Assembly: GCA_027450045.1 (NCBI GenBank)
Contig: DAIDKM010000004.1
Location: 1 to 64,000, forward strand
Direction: 5' to 3'
Length of the DNA: 64,000 nt
Origin: Paludibacter sp.
Lineage (GTDB): Bacteria; Bacteroidota; Bacteroidia; Bacteroidales; Paludibacteraceae
This document shows positions 18,217 to 26,778 of this stretch, in pieces. Position 1 is the first letter of the stretch, and the number at the start of each line of letters is the position of its first letter. The notes below the pieces were generated by a model. The model saw only the letters and a program-made list of their open reading frames with translations. It ran no database searches and was not told the origin of the DNA. Made by a program: the position numbers and the translations under genes.

Positions 18217-18740
18217 ATATTGTGTATATGGACATTGGTCGTGTATCTACATGCCTGTCGCAATAAAAACTGCTGAACAAGCCCCGATAAATTCAAATTT
18301 CATACATTGAGATGGTACATGTAAATATCAAATAAACAGGTATATGAGTTATTTTTACGTAATGCTGTATGGCTTATGTTTATATCTTTTTCTGGATGAT
18401 TTGCATAATAATATAACATACTTGATCTTTATGTGTTTTTGATAAATATTTAGTTCACAATCAAATTATCCATTATTGTAACTTATTATTTATGTGTGTT
18501 TTACATTCACCTATTCATTTGTTTTTGTTTGTCAAGTATCTAAAAATATTTTTTGGTCATCCGAATTAATGTTCAAATATGATCATTTACGATACAATTC
18601 TATCATTTTATAATACAATATAGTCGTATTGTGAATTTTACACAAACAACCTGTGCGATTCGATTCATTCCGGCAACAATGGAAGAGAAGATTAAATGTA
18701 TTATAGTATTGAATGTATTCAGTTTATATAAAATATATGC

Positions 18741-18775
18741 AAAAAAATAAGTCCTTCATTTCACACGAAGGACTT
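18741..18775 (-). terminator. Rho-independent terminator after the 235-residue gene
   Basis: Perfect arms AAGTCCTTC (18749-18757) and GAAGGACTT (18767-18775) with a nine-base loop. On the minus strand they are followed by a run of seven T. It ends the unit coming from 18884-19591 and insulates the SusC promoter from it. Confidence 0.85.
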
Positions 18776-18883
18776 ACGGATTTACTCATAAGAATGAGCA
18801 ATACTGAAAAGTATGATTTGTGCCCAACTCAATGATTGAGTTGTCAACGCTACTTGTATTTCATCAGCTCATTCATGTTGTTC

Positions 18884-19591
18884 TTACAAAATCAATGATG
18901 TTTGCAGTGCGCTCCACGGGCCGGCAAGTTCAGGATGCTTGTTGTTATACCAGCGGAAATAGATATAGAGGTGTTTCCCCGAACAACCGGAACCTAATGC
19001 CAGCGTAAACGACGCTTTACTCGAAGTATCCTTTGATAACCCGATCACATCAGCCGAGACGGGAGGTATATCGCCAACCAGATAGACGTATTGCACGCAG
19101 TCGGCATTTTCGTAAATGGAAGCGCGCTGGCCGGTGGTACTGTAACATTTTATGGCGAGGGAGCCTCCTCCTAATGGCAGTAAGGTAACTGTTACCGGTT
19201 CGTTAATCGGAGTTTGCGGAATGGTGCGTATGCTCTTTTGCAAAACTCCCTTTTTAATATGGAACGTTTCCATATCAACGATGGTAACATTGAGCGATAC
19301 CGAAATACGGTCGAGAATGTGATTGGTTTGATTGAACGCCAATGTTCTGGCAATGATTGCCAATAATTGATCCTTGATGGATGTGGTGCGACTACTCTTT
19401 TTGTCAACATACAGGGCGTAATAGGGCGTCCATTCATCTTCAAAGGCTTTCCATTGCGCTACCTCTGCTTCTGCTATTCCCAACCTGGTTGCATTGGTGA
19501 TTGGTGACCCTGCCTCGAGATAGGCTCTTGTGGTGGTAATGTACCCGTTGAATTCTGTGATACCACGGGGAATTCTTGATCGATCAAACAT
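18884..19591 (-). CDS. Hypothetical protein, 235 aa
   Basis: I do not recognise this family. The protein begins MFDRSRIPRGITEFNGYI and has no signal peptide or membrane segment. The N-terminal half (to about residue 125) looks helical with repeated WKAFEDEW and QTNHILDRI patterns. The C-terminal part (about 130-235) looks like a small beta-sandwich ending in LYIYFRWYNNKHPELAGPW, similar in texture to an Ig or fibronectin-like fold. It is followed by a strong terminator and preceded by the split AraC/GyrI regulator in the same orientation, with a 112-base gap. The size, start codon and terminator make it a believable gene; function is unknown. Confidence 0.7.
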   Translation of the reverse strand: MFDRSRIPRGITEFNGYITTTRAYLEAGSPITNATRLGIAEAEVAQWKAFEDEWTPYYALYVDKKSSRTTSIKDQLLAIIARTLAFNQTNHILDRISVSLNVTIVDMETFHIKKGVLQKSIRTIPQTPINEPVTVTLLPLGGGSLAIKCYSTTGQRASIYENADCVQYVYLVGDIPPVSADVIGLSKDTSSKASFTLALGSGCSGKHLYIYFRWYNNKHPELAGPWSALQTSLIL

Positions 19592-19703
19592 AATTTGTTG
19601 TTTTAGTTATTAATACTCGATTCTCGTTGAAAGTAAAAAAATACCTACCCCCTTTTCTTTCTTGAAAAGGTGATGGGATGTCTTATGCCATGTATTAAAA
19701 CGT

Positions 19704-20228
19704 TCATGCGCCTTTGTCTTTATACTTCGTTTCTCGTGAACGCGACCCTCGCGCTCTCTTTTGCTTCATTTTTTTTAATTTGACCGGCAAATAGAACCTT
19801 ACTTTCAATGATGCTAATTCTGATTCCTCTGAAAGCAAAAAGATTTCTATACGCGGACTCACAAGAGGCACATACGCGGATGTATCTATCCAATGCTGAA
19901 AAATATAATCCCAGGCCGGTTGAATCTCTTCTATTTTCCCTTCGAACAAAAAGCAAGCATACTCTGCATTTTTCAACGATTTCACATTACATTGAAAATC
20001 ACGGGGAAGCTTCTCCGGTTTGTTGATTGCTAAACAAACATCATATCTGCACTTATCAAAACCGGTAAAATCGGGATCATCGTTAAGTATGCCGATGAAT
20101 TCCTTCACCACGAAATTATTCTGCATGGCAAATTCGTAAAGTTCTCTGAACGTTGATTGAATCGTGACAGACTGATAACCTGTGTATATTCTTTTATACA
20201 ACACAAACTGATGCGGCAGCGTGCGCAT
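19704..20228 (-). CDS. GyrI-like effector-binding half of a frameshifted AraC-family regulator
   Basis: The 174-residue frame matches a GyrI-like small-molecule-binding domain: HQFVLYKRIYTGYQ at the start, then CRYDVCLAI, AEYACFLFEGKIEEIQPAWDYIF and a terminal VRFYLPVK, followed by a basic tail of 23 residues. In this family the domain is fused behind two HTH_AraC motifs. Here the HTH part is encoded just upstream (20264-20620) in another frame. This frame stays open upstream of its first ATG and reads KPIKRFIDTTFKPNIRFES, a sensible linker, so one frameshift near 20255-20285 separates the halves. Either the gene is broken, or this is a sequence error or programmed frameshift. Translated alone, this piece has no DNA-binding part. 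Confidence 0.6.
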   Translation of the reverse strand: MRTLPHQFVLYKRIYTGYQSVTIQSTFRELYEFAMQNNFVVKEFIGILNDDPDFTGFDKCRYDVCLAINKPEKLPRDFQCNVKSLKNAEYACFLFEGKIEEIQPAWDYIFQHWIDTSAYVPLVSPRIEIFLLSEESELASLKVRFYLPVKLKKMKQKRARGSRSRETKYKDKGA

Positions 20229-20263
20229 GCTTTCAAACCTGATATTCGGTTTGAAAGTGGTGT

Positions 20264-20620
20264 CTATGAAACGTTTAATGGGTTTCTCTTTTGTCGCTTT
20301 TGCTTGATGGGCGAAATTTCATAGCGATTATGAAATGCTGCGGAAAAACTACTTGGCGATTTATAACCATGCTGCCGGGCTAAATCTTTGATTGAAATGG
20401 AAGGATTAAAATGAATCATGCGATAAGCCTTTTCCATTTTAATTCTTCCAACATACTCGTAGAAGGGTTCCCCAACCACGCTTTTAAAAATTCGTGAGAA
20501 ATAGAACTTTGAAAACATGGCGATTCCTGCCAGATATTCATGACTTCCGTGATGCCCGAGATTCTCTTCAATAGACTCGATTACGCGGGTTATCCGTATT
20601 ATGTGATGGATTGGTACCAT
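20264..20620 (-). CDS. AraC-type HTH half of a frameshifted regulator
   Basis: The ATG at 20620 is preferred over a TTG at 20641. The roughly 118-residue product contains the double helix-turn-helix of AraC proteins: IESIEENLGHHGS, LAGIAMFSKFYFSRIFKSVVGEPFYEYV, then KMEKAYRMI and SISIKDLARQHGYKSPSSFSAAFHNRYEISP. Regulators with the HTH at the N-terminus usually continue into a GyrI-like sensor of about 150 residues. Here translation stops 15 residues after ISP while the sensor continues in another frame (19704-20228). Whether the short HTH protein works alone is unknown. Confidence 0.65.
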   Translation of the reverse strand: MVPIHHIIRITRVIESIEENLGHHGSHEYLAGIAMFSKFYFSRIFKSVVGEPFYEYVGRIKMEKAYRMIHFNPSISIKDLARQHGYKSPSSFSAAFHNRYEISPIKQKRQKRNPLNVS

Positions 20621-20795
20621 AGAACAACATTTTGAATGCAAAAATAAAGAGTATATTAATACAAATGTTTTTAATAGTTGCTATTTTTCGATAGCGCCAT
20701 AAATATAATAATTTTACAATCATTACGGAGTTTCAAGCTCATATCTTATTTGCTGATATACAGATGTATATACCTTAACGATTAGCTAAAAGATA

Positions 20796-21221
20796 ATGAC
20801 TTTCAGTTCAATCGTGCATTCGTTTACTCCTTCCGTACGTACGGATGTTTCTTCCCTGTGCTCTTCTATTCCATCCGAATGCACGGATGTTTCTTCCATG
20901 CTGACTTATATTCTGTCCCAACATACGGAAGTTTCATCCGTACACGCTATTACTCCGTCCGAATACACGGAAGCTTTGTGCGTGCGCAGCATAGAGTTAT
21001 CCGTATTAATCGTAGCGGAGAATTTTTCATCTTTTCTATCAAAATGGAACAGGGAATTTGAACGAATGATTTTTATAAATAACCAAAACCACGACGCACT
21101 CTCCAGCGACACTCAAAAACTTTCTTCCCTCAGGCTGAAATTCATTTACAAAAAATTGCAGCACAAATCTCAAAAAACAAGGGAACTATTTGGAAGCGTA
21201 AAATATTATAGTGAACTTTGA
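20796..21221 (+). CDS. Small hypothetical protein with 14-residue repeats
   Basis: A 141-codon frame whose first half is built from four degenerate 42-base tandem repeats (ACGG of each copy at 20841, 20883, 20925 and 20967), each giving a 14-residue unit around PSxxTDVSS. The second half is Lys/Ser-rich and unrelated (ends VKYYSEL). It has an ATG start but no signal peptide and no recognised domain. The repeat keeps the frame open because 42 is a multiple of three, so openness alone is weak evidence of coding. It lies 75 bases before the restriction-modification gene on the same strand. I rate it as possible rather than likely. Confidence 0.35.
   Translation: MTFSSIVHSFTPSVRTDVSSLCSSIPSECTDVSSMLTYILSQHTEVSSVHAITPSEYTEALCVRSIELSVLIVAENFSSFLSKWNREFERMIFINNQNHDALSSDTQKLSSLRLKFIYKKLQHKSQKTRELFGSVKYYSEL
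20832..20975 (+). repeat. 42-bp tandem repeat, four copies
   Basis: Period of exactly 42 bases over four copies. The conserved core is CCGWAYGYACGGATGTTTC with a following TTCC, and the first copy contains the palindrome CCGTACGTACGG. Copies diverge by roughly a quarter. A similar stretch occurs at 36304-36327. Confidence 0.8.
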
Positions 21222-21296
21222 AGCGAAATCGCTGAGAGGGCGGAGAATTTGATCCACTCAAACAAAGGGTTCGCAAACACGATTAGAATTTATACC

Positions 21297-24200
21297 ATGA
21301 GTGATCTGATAAGCATCTTGAAACCACGAAAGGCACTGAATAAAGCCTTTCTGAAAGTAAAACCAAACAGAACTGAAATAGAACACTTCAAAGTTCATTT
21401 AACTCAGTTGCTCGATAGGATAAATGATGCCGAATCGGAAGAGTTTCATAAAAATCTTCTCATCGATTTTTTAAAGAAAACCTATTACGAACCCAATTAT
21501 TTCATTAACACCAAAGGCCGAAATGATCTTGTTATCCACAACGGCGACAAAGCCATCAGCACGGTTGGGGTAATCATTGAAGCTAAGAAGCCCACCAACA
21601 AAGGCGAAATGCTGCGAGCCATCGCTCCTGAAGAGTCACAAGAGCAAATGCTTTCAAAAATCAATGTAAAGGCATTTCAGGAATTGGTTTTGTATTACTT
21701 ACGCGAACGAATTACGCAGAAAAACATTGAGATAAAATACCTGATTGCCACTAACATAAACGAGTGGTTCATCTTCGATGCTACTATCTTCGACAGATTA
21801 TTTGCCCAAAACACTACCTTAGTAAACCAATTCAACGACTTTGAAAGCGGGCGATTGGCGGAAACTAAAACCGATTTCTTCTACAAGCAGATTGCCGAGC
21901 CTTTTATTGCCAACTTAACACACGATATTGAATTTACTTATTTCGACATTCATGAATACGAGAAACCGCTCCGCAACGATGACCGCAAAGACGATAATAA
22001 GCTGATCGCTTTATTCAAATTATTTTCGCCGGAACACCTATTAAAACTGCCTTTTGCAAATGACAGCAACAGCCTTGACAAACGCTTTTATGGCGAGTTG
22101 CTGCACATTATCGGGTTATCTGAAACCAAAGACGGCAACAAAAAACTGATTCAGCGAAAAAAGGAAAACGAACGAAATAGCGGTTCATTGTTGGAAAATG
22201 CCATAATTCAATTAGATAGCCTTGACAAAATTGCGCGGCTTGAACATGCAAGCCAATTTGGGAAAACCGTAGAGGAAAAGTTTTTCAATGTCGGGCTTGA
22301 GTTATGTATCACCTGGGTAAACCGTATCCTGTTTTTGAAACTACTCGAAGCGCAATTGGTTGCCTACCATAAAGGCGACAAATCGTATGAGTTTTTCAAC
22401 ATAGAGAAAATTAAAAACTATGATGACCTGAACAGCCTCTTTTTTCAAGTGCTTGCCCGCAAACACAACGAACGGAACGAAGATGTAAGCGCTTTGTTTG
22501 CCAACGTGCCCTATTTGAACAGTTCACTTTTTGAACCAACGGAAATGGAGCATCAAACGTTGTTTATCAGCAACCTGAAAGACGACAAAGCCATTCCAAT
22601 CTTTTCGCAAACGGTATTAAAAGACTCCCAAGGGAAAAAACGTACAGGACAGCTTACGACGCTTGACTATTTTTTTAAGTTTTTAGACGCTTACGATTTC
22701 AGCAGCGAAGGCAGAGAAGAAATACAGGAAGACAATAAAACTCTGATCAATGCATCGGTTCTTGGGTTGATATTCGAAAAAATAAACGGATACAAAGACG
22801 GCTCGTTCTTTACTCCCGGGTTTATAACCATGTACATGGCCCGCGAAACGATACGCAAAGCCGTTGTTCAAAAGTTTAATGAAACCAAGGGTTGGCATTG
22901 CAGCAACATGACAACGCTGTATGATAAAATTGAAGACAAAAACGAAGCCAATAAAATCATCAACGATTTGAAAATTTGCGACCCTGCCGTTGGTTCGGGA
23001 CACTTTTTAGTTTCGGCGCTCAATGAGATGATTGCCATAAAAAATGATCTGAAAATATTGCAAGACCGCGAAGGTAAGCGACTCAAAGAATACCAGGTGG
23101 AAGTGGTAAATGATGAACTGTCGGTAACCGATGAAGACGGCGAACTTTTCGAGTATAACCCCACTAACAAAGAAAGCCAACGCATACAGGAGACGCTTTT
23201 TCATGAAAAACAAATAATCATTGAAAACTGTTTGTTTGGCGTGGATGTTAATCCTAATTCCGTAAAAATATGCCGGTTGCGGCTGTGGATAGAGTTATTA
23301 AAGCATGCATATTACAAACCCGAAAGTAACTATACAGAATTAGAAACATTGCCCAATATCGACATCAACATCAAATGCGGGAACTCCCTGATTAGCCGCT
23401 TTGATTTGAATGCCGATTTGAAACAAATAGCTAAAAGTACGCGTTGGAACATCGGCTCTTATCAAAACGCTGTCGATTCGTATAAAAACAGCTCTGATAA
23501 ACAGGTGAAACACGAAATAGAGCGATTGATAGAGGAAATCAAGCATAGTTACACAGAAGCCATACAGCAAAAGAATCCTTTGCTGCTAAAGTACTACAAA
23601 CTGAAACAAGAATATGACTATAAGTTTCCCGAAAATGGGTTGTTTGCTCATGAAAAGGACGTTGACTATGGCGGTAACTTAAAACAACGAGAAGAAGAAA
23701 AACAGAAGTTTGCTAATGAACTGCTAAAGATAAAAACACAATTGGATGAAGAGAAGCTGTTTTCTCAACATAACAATGCCTTTGAATGGCGATTTGAGTT
23801 CCCCGAAGTATTAAACGAAAACGGCGATTTTGTCGGCTTTGACGTGGTCATTGGAAATCCGCCATATATCTCATTATCTAAATTAAAAGATCAATCAAAT
23901 TATTTTGAACATGCTGAATATAAAACTTATTCAAAAGGAGCTGATTTATATTGTCTTTTCTATGAAAGAGGAAATCAAATTTTGAACTCAAAAGGAATTC
24001 TAACATTTATAACATCAAATTCTTGGTTAAGATCAATATATGGCGACTTGCTTAAAAAATATTTTAGACAAAATATGTATCCGGTTAGCCTATTAAATAT
24101 TGAAGATATTCAGGTATTTGAAGAAGCTACCGTTGAATCAAATATTTTAATGCTCGAAACGAATAATAAAAACACACCTTTCTTAGTAGCAAATCTATCT

Positions 24201-25118
24201 AATAACTATACAATTGGCTCATCTCTATCGAATTATTTCAAGGAAAATAGTTTCGAATATAAAATCCCTGACACTTCGGAATGGATTATTGGGAATGAGA
24301 AAACCGCGCTATTAAAATTAAAGATAGAACAAAATTCAAAATTGTTAAAGGGGTTTAATATCAATATTAATAGAGGTTTCTTGACTGGGCTTAATGCTGC
24401 ATTTATTATAGATGAAGACAAAAAAAATGAATTAATCAAAGGCGTTTCTAAATCCAGTGAAATCATCAAACCAATTCTTAGAGGGAGAGACTTAAAGAAG
24501 TATAGTTTTGAATTCTCTAAACAATGGGCAATTTGTACTTTCCCTGGCTGGAAAATTAATATCGAAGATTATCCTATTGTTTTACAACACTTTCTTAGTA
24601 TTGGGAAGTCTCGATTGGAACAAACAGGGAACAGCGGAAGTAGAAAGAAAACGAATAATAAATGGTTTGAAACCCAAGATTCTATTTCTTACTGGCAAGA
24701 TTTTGAGAAACCAAAAATAATTTGGGGCGAAATATCTGACAAGCCTAAATTTGCATATGATGATAGCAACTATTATCCGGAAGCAACGACTTTTTTAATG
24801 ACAGGAGAAAAATTAAAGTACTTATTAGCTATACTTAATTCAAAAGTTTCTGAATGGTATTTCAATCAGATTGGTACAACTACCGGAATGGGAACAAATA
24901 GATGGAAGAAATACAAAATTGAGCTTCTACCGATCAAAGAACCTACTGCTGAGCATGAAAGTAAGATTGAAAATTTAGCAAATCAAATTATAGAGATCAA
25001 AAAACAAAACCCATCCGCCAACACCACCTCCTTAGAAACCCAAATAGATCAAATGGTTTATCAACTTTACGGGTTGACGGAAGAAGAAATCGCCATCGTA
25101 GAAAAGGGCGTAAAATAA
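21297..25118 (+). CDS. Type IIG-like restriction-modification enzyme (Eco57I-type methylase with N-terminal nuclease)
   Basis: The ATG at 21297 is chosen over a TTG at 21249. The 1273-residue protein joins restriction and modification in one chain. Near the N-terminus a PD-(D/E)XK-type nuclease motif is visible (D77 followed by E95-A-K97 in VIIEAKK). A central helical region leads to the N6-adenine methyltransferase: DPAVGSGHF (SAM binding) at 562-570 and NPPY (catalytic motif IV) at 854-857. The last 400 residues should contain the target-recognition domain (KPILRGRDLKKY, WGEISDKPKFAYD and TTGMGTNRWKKY are typical). Base composition drops sharply to AT-rich from about 23870, just after NPPY, to about 24960. 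No partner methylase or specificity gene lies nearby, in keeping with a stand-alone system defending against phage DNA. Confidence 0.85.
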   Translation: MSDLISILKPRKALNKAFLKVKPNRTEIEHFKVHLTQLLDRINDAESEEFHKNLLIDFLKKTYYEPNYFINTKGRNDLVIHNGDKAISTVGVIIEAKKPTNKGEMLRAIAPEESQEQMLSKINVKAFQELVLYYLRERITQKNIEIKYLIATNINEWFIFDATIFDRLFAQNTTLVNQFNDFESGRLAETKTDFFYKQIAEPFIANLTHDIEFTYFDIHEYEKPLRNDDRKDDNKLIALFKLFSPEHLLKLPFANDSNSLDKRFYGELLHIIGLSETKDGNKKLIQRKKENERNSGSLLENAIIQLDSLDKIARLEHASQFGKTVEEKFFNVGLELCITWVNRILFLKLLEAQLVAYHKGDKSYEFFNIEKIKNYDDLNSLFFQVLARKHNERNEDVSALFANVPYLNSSLFEPTEMEHQTLFISNLKDDKAIPIFSQTVLKDSQGKKRTGQLTTLDYFFKFLDAYDFSSEGREEIQEDNKTLINASVLGLIFEKINGYKDGSFFTPGFITMYMARETIRKAVVQKFNETKGWHCSNMTTLYDKIEDKNEANKIINDLKICDPAVGSGHFLVSALNEMIAIKNDLKILQDREGKRLKEYQVEVVNDELSVTDEDGELFEYNPTNKESQRIQETLFHEKQIIIENCLFGVDVNPNSVKICRLRLWIELLKHAYYKPESNYTELETLPNIDINIKCGNSLISRFDLNADLKQIAKSTRWNIGSYQNAVDSYKNSSDKQVKHEIERLIEEIKHSYTEAIQQKNPLLLKYYKLKQEYDYKFPENGLFAHEKDVDYGGNLKQREEEKQKFANELLKIKTQLDEEKLFSQHNNAFEWRFEFPEVLNENGDFVGFDVVIGNPPYISLSKLKDQSNYFEHAEYKTYSKGADLYCLFYERGNQILNSKGILTFITSNSWLRSIYGDLLKKYFRQNMYPVSLLNIEDIQVFEEATVESNILMLETNNKNTPFLVANLSNNYTIGSSLSNYFKENSFEYKIPDTSEWIIGNEKTALLKLKIEQNSKLLKGFNININRGFLTGLNAAFIIDEDKKNELIKGVSKSSEIIKPILRGRDLKKYSFEFSKQWAICTFPGWKINIEDYPIVLQHFLSIGKSRLEQTGNSGSRKKTNNKWFETQDSISYWQDFEKPKIIWGEISDKPKFAYDDSNYYPEATTFLMTGEKLKYLLAILNSKVSEWYFNQIGTTTGMGTNRWKKYKIELLPIKEPTAEHESKIENLANQIIEIKKQNPSANTTSLETQIDQMVYQLYGLTEEEIAIVEKGVK

Positions 25119-25272
25119 CGTTCCGGCTGACCCTCGTTTTCGTTCTGTGCCGGATTTGAACCATCAGCATCAGGTGCATAAATCCTATTCTGAGATTTGA
25201 TGAAAGAGATAGGCCATCAAGAACCGCTTTTGAATATTCGCGTGACAAGGCTATTTTATGGCTGATTAACAC

Positions 25273-25280
25273 TACCTTTG
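25273..25280 (+). promoter_or_regulatory. Possible -7 box for the helicase gene
   Basis: TACCTTTG matches TAnnTTTG and lies 21 bases before the ATG at 25302. No clear TTTG -33 element is found at the proper distance, so this rests on one box. Confidence 0.4.
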
Positions 25281-25301
25281 CAGCCTAATTTATTGGATTG
25301 T

Positions 25302-26642
25302 ATGACTTTTACAGATTTGAACCTCAACGCTCCATTGCTGAACGCTCTCGGAGATTTAGGATATACCACACCCACCACGATTCAGAGCAGAGCCTTTCCT
25401 GCCATCATGTCGGGACGCGATGTGATGGGAATTGCACAAACCGGAACGGGCAAAACGTTTGCTTATTTACTCCCTTGCCTTCGATTGTGGAAGTTTACGA
25501 AAGAGAAGCATCCTCAGATTCTTATCGTGGTGCCTACGCACGAATTGGTGACGCAGGTAGTGGAAGAAGTGCAAAAGCTTACGGCTTACATGAATGTGGC
25601 GGTGGCGGGTGTCTATGGCGGCGTCAACATAAAGCAGCATATCTTGTTGGTAAGCCGCGGAATGGATGTGCTGGTGGCTACCCCCGGCCGGATACTCGAT
25701 CTCGTGCTCAATGGTTCGGTGAAGCTGAGGTCGATCAAACGATTGGTGATCGACGAGGTAGACGAGATGCTCAACCTCGGGTTTCGCCCACAGTTGATCC
25801 GCATTTTCGATCTGCTGCCTGCAAAGCGTCAAAACCTGATGTTTTCGGCTACCTTAACCGAAGATGTCGAAGGATTGATTCACGATTTTTTCAACAACCC
25901 GCAATGGATTGAAGCGGCGCCAATGGGAACTCCGCTGGAAAATATCGAACAGACATGCTATCACATCCCGAATTTCTATACCAAAGTGAACATGTTAAGG
26001 TTATTGCTCGCCCAGAAAGAGGAATACAAGAAAGTGCTTATCTTCACAGCGACCAAGAAACTTGCCAATTTGTTGTTCGATGTGCTTGACCCTTCGTTTC
26101 GTGAACAAATTGCGGTGATTCACTCCAACAAATCGCAGAATTACCGTTTTAATTCCGTTAATCAGTTTAGCTCGGGCGAAATGCGCATCCTTATCGCCAC
26201 CGACGTCGTAGCGCGTGGAATCGATATTTCGGAGGTAAGCCATGTGATCAACTTCGACACGCCCGAAGTGCCTGAGAATTACATTCACCGCATTGGTCGC
26301 ACGGGACGCGCCGACCGTAAAGGGATTGCCATCACGTTTGTTACCGAAGCGGAAAAAGAGAACAAAGAAAGGATCGAACTGTTGATGAACAGCGTCATTC
26401 CGCAAATGCCTTTGCCGGAGAACTTGCCGATTTCAACCCTGCTTACTGAAGACGAAAAACCTCTGGTGATTACGAAAAACATTCGGGTGAAACTTCCTTC
26501 ACGCGAAGCATCAGGCCCTGCTTTTCACGAAAAATTGGAGAAAAACAAAAAGGTGAATAACAAAATACGCTACAGCGAACTGATGCGAATAAAATACAAA
26601 CATCCCAAGACGCGCGGACAGAAACCGAAAGGGGGAAAGTAA
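25302..26642 (+). CDS. DEAD-box ATP-dependent RNA helicase
   Basis: The ATG at 25302 gives the usual helicase start (FTDLNLNAPLLNALGDLGY) and 446 residues. Motifs in order: Q motif PTTIQSRAFP, motif I AQTGTGKT at 45-52, PTHELVTQV, TPGRILDL, motif II IDEVDEML (DEVD instead of DEAD), motif III FSATL, then the second domain with VLIFTATKK, VIHSNKSQNYR, IATDVVARGIDI and HRIGRTGR. The C-terminal 60 residues are basic (KNKKVNNKIRY, a KHPKTRGQKPKGGK end), suiting RNA binding. Such proteins help ribosome assembly or RNA turnover, often in the cold. It is divergent from its PUL neighbours and convergent with the GH5 gene. Confidence 0.93.
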   Translation: MTFTDLNLNAPLLNALGDLGYTTPTTIQSRAFPAIMSGRDVMGIAQTGTGKTFAYLLPCLRLWKFTKEKHPQILIVVPTHELVTQVVEEVQKLTAYMNVAVAGVYGGVNIKQHILLVSRGMDVLVATPGRILDLVLNGSVKLRSIKRLVIDEVDEMLNLGFRPQLIRIFDLLPAKRQNLMFSATLTEDVEGLIHDFFNNPQWIEAAPMGTPLENIEQTCYHIPNFYTKVNMLRLLLAQKEEYKKVLIFTATKKLANLLFDVLDPSFREQIAVIHSNKSQNYRFNSVNQFSSGEMRILIATDVVARGIDISEVSHVINFDTPEVPENYIHRIGRTGRADRKGIAITFVTEAEKENKERIELLMNSVIPQMPLPENLPISTLLTEDEKPLVITKNIRVKLPSREASGPAFHEKLEKNKKVNNKIRYSELMRIKYKHPKTRGQKPKGGK

Positions 26643-26656
26643 GCGGTATTGCTTAC

Positions 26657-26695
26657 AAAAAAAGGCGTACCAACAACAATTTGCTGCGGTACGCC
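26657..26695 (-). terminator. Rho-independent terminator of the second PUL
   Basis: Arms GGCGTACC (26664-26671) and GGTACGCC (26688-26695). On the minus strand the hairpin is followed by seven T, which places it 84 bases after the GH5 stop at 26779. On the plus strand there is no T run, so it mainly serves the minus-strand operon. Confidence 0.8.
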
Positions 26696-26778
26696 CTGAA
26701 AGTGGGTTCTACACACAATTTACCTGTTAGCAATTTCTACACATAACTTCATTGCACTAAAACGAAAACCCGCTTCTT

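Larger units (their letters stand above)
17608..18883 (-). other. Long gene-free, AT-rich region with SusC leader and promoter B
   Basis: About 1.28 kb without a credible gene. From right to left it holds the terminator at 18741-18775, about 500 bases of very AT-rich DNA (including an inverted repeat ACAATA-N6-TATTGT at 18615-18632), promoter B at 18160-18216, and a leader of about 545 bases to the SusC ATG at 17607. A 79-codon frame at 18057-18296 crosses the promoter and is not believable. Confidence 0.6.

Noticed and set aside
18057..18296. 79-codon minus-strand frame in the SusC upstream region
   Set aside because: It spans promoter B and its operator, has a Cys/His-rich composition without any family likeness, and no start context.
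20832..20975. Possible CRISPR array
   Set aside because: The 42-base units are contiguous and diverged as a whole, with no constant repeat and variable spacer pattern and no cas genes.
25140..25175. tRNA-like fragment on the minus strand (GGTTCAAATCCGGC)
   Set aside because: Only a T-loop-like stretch is present; the stem has mismatches and no acceptor, D-arm or anticodon arm can be found. It could be an old attachment-site remnant, but no integrase is nearby.
25298..25912. 204-codon plus-strand frame inside the helicase gene
   Set aside because: It is a shifted frame of the DEAD-box gene, with the Arg-rich composition of an out-of-frame read.
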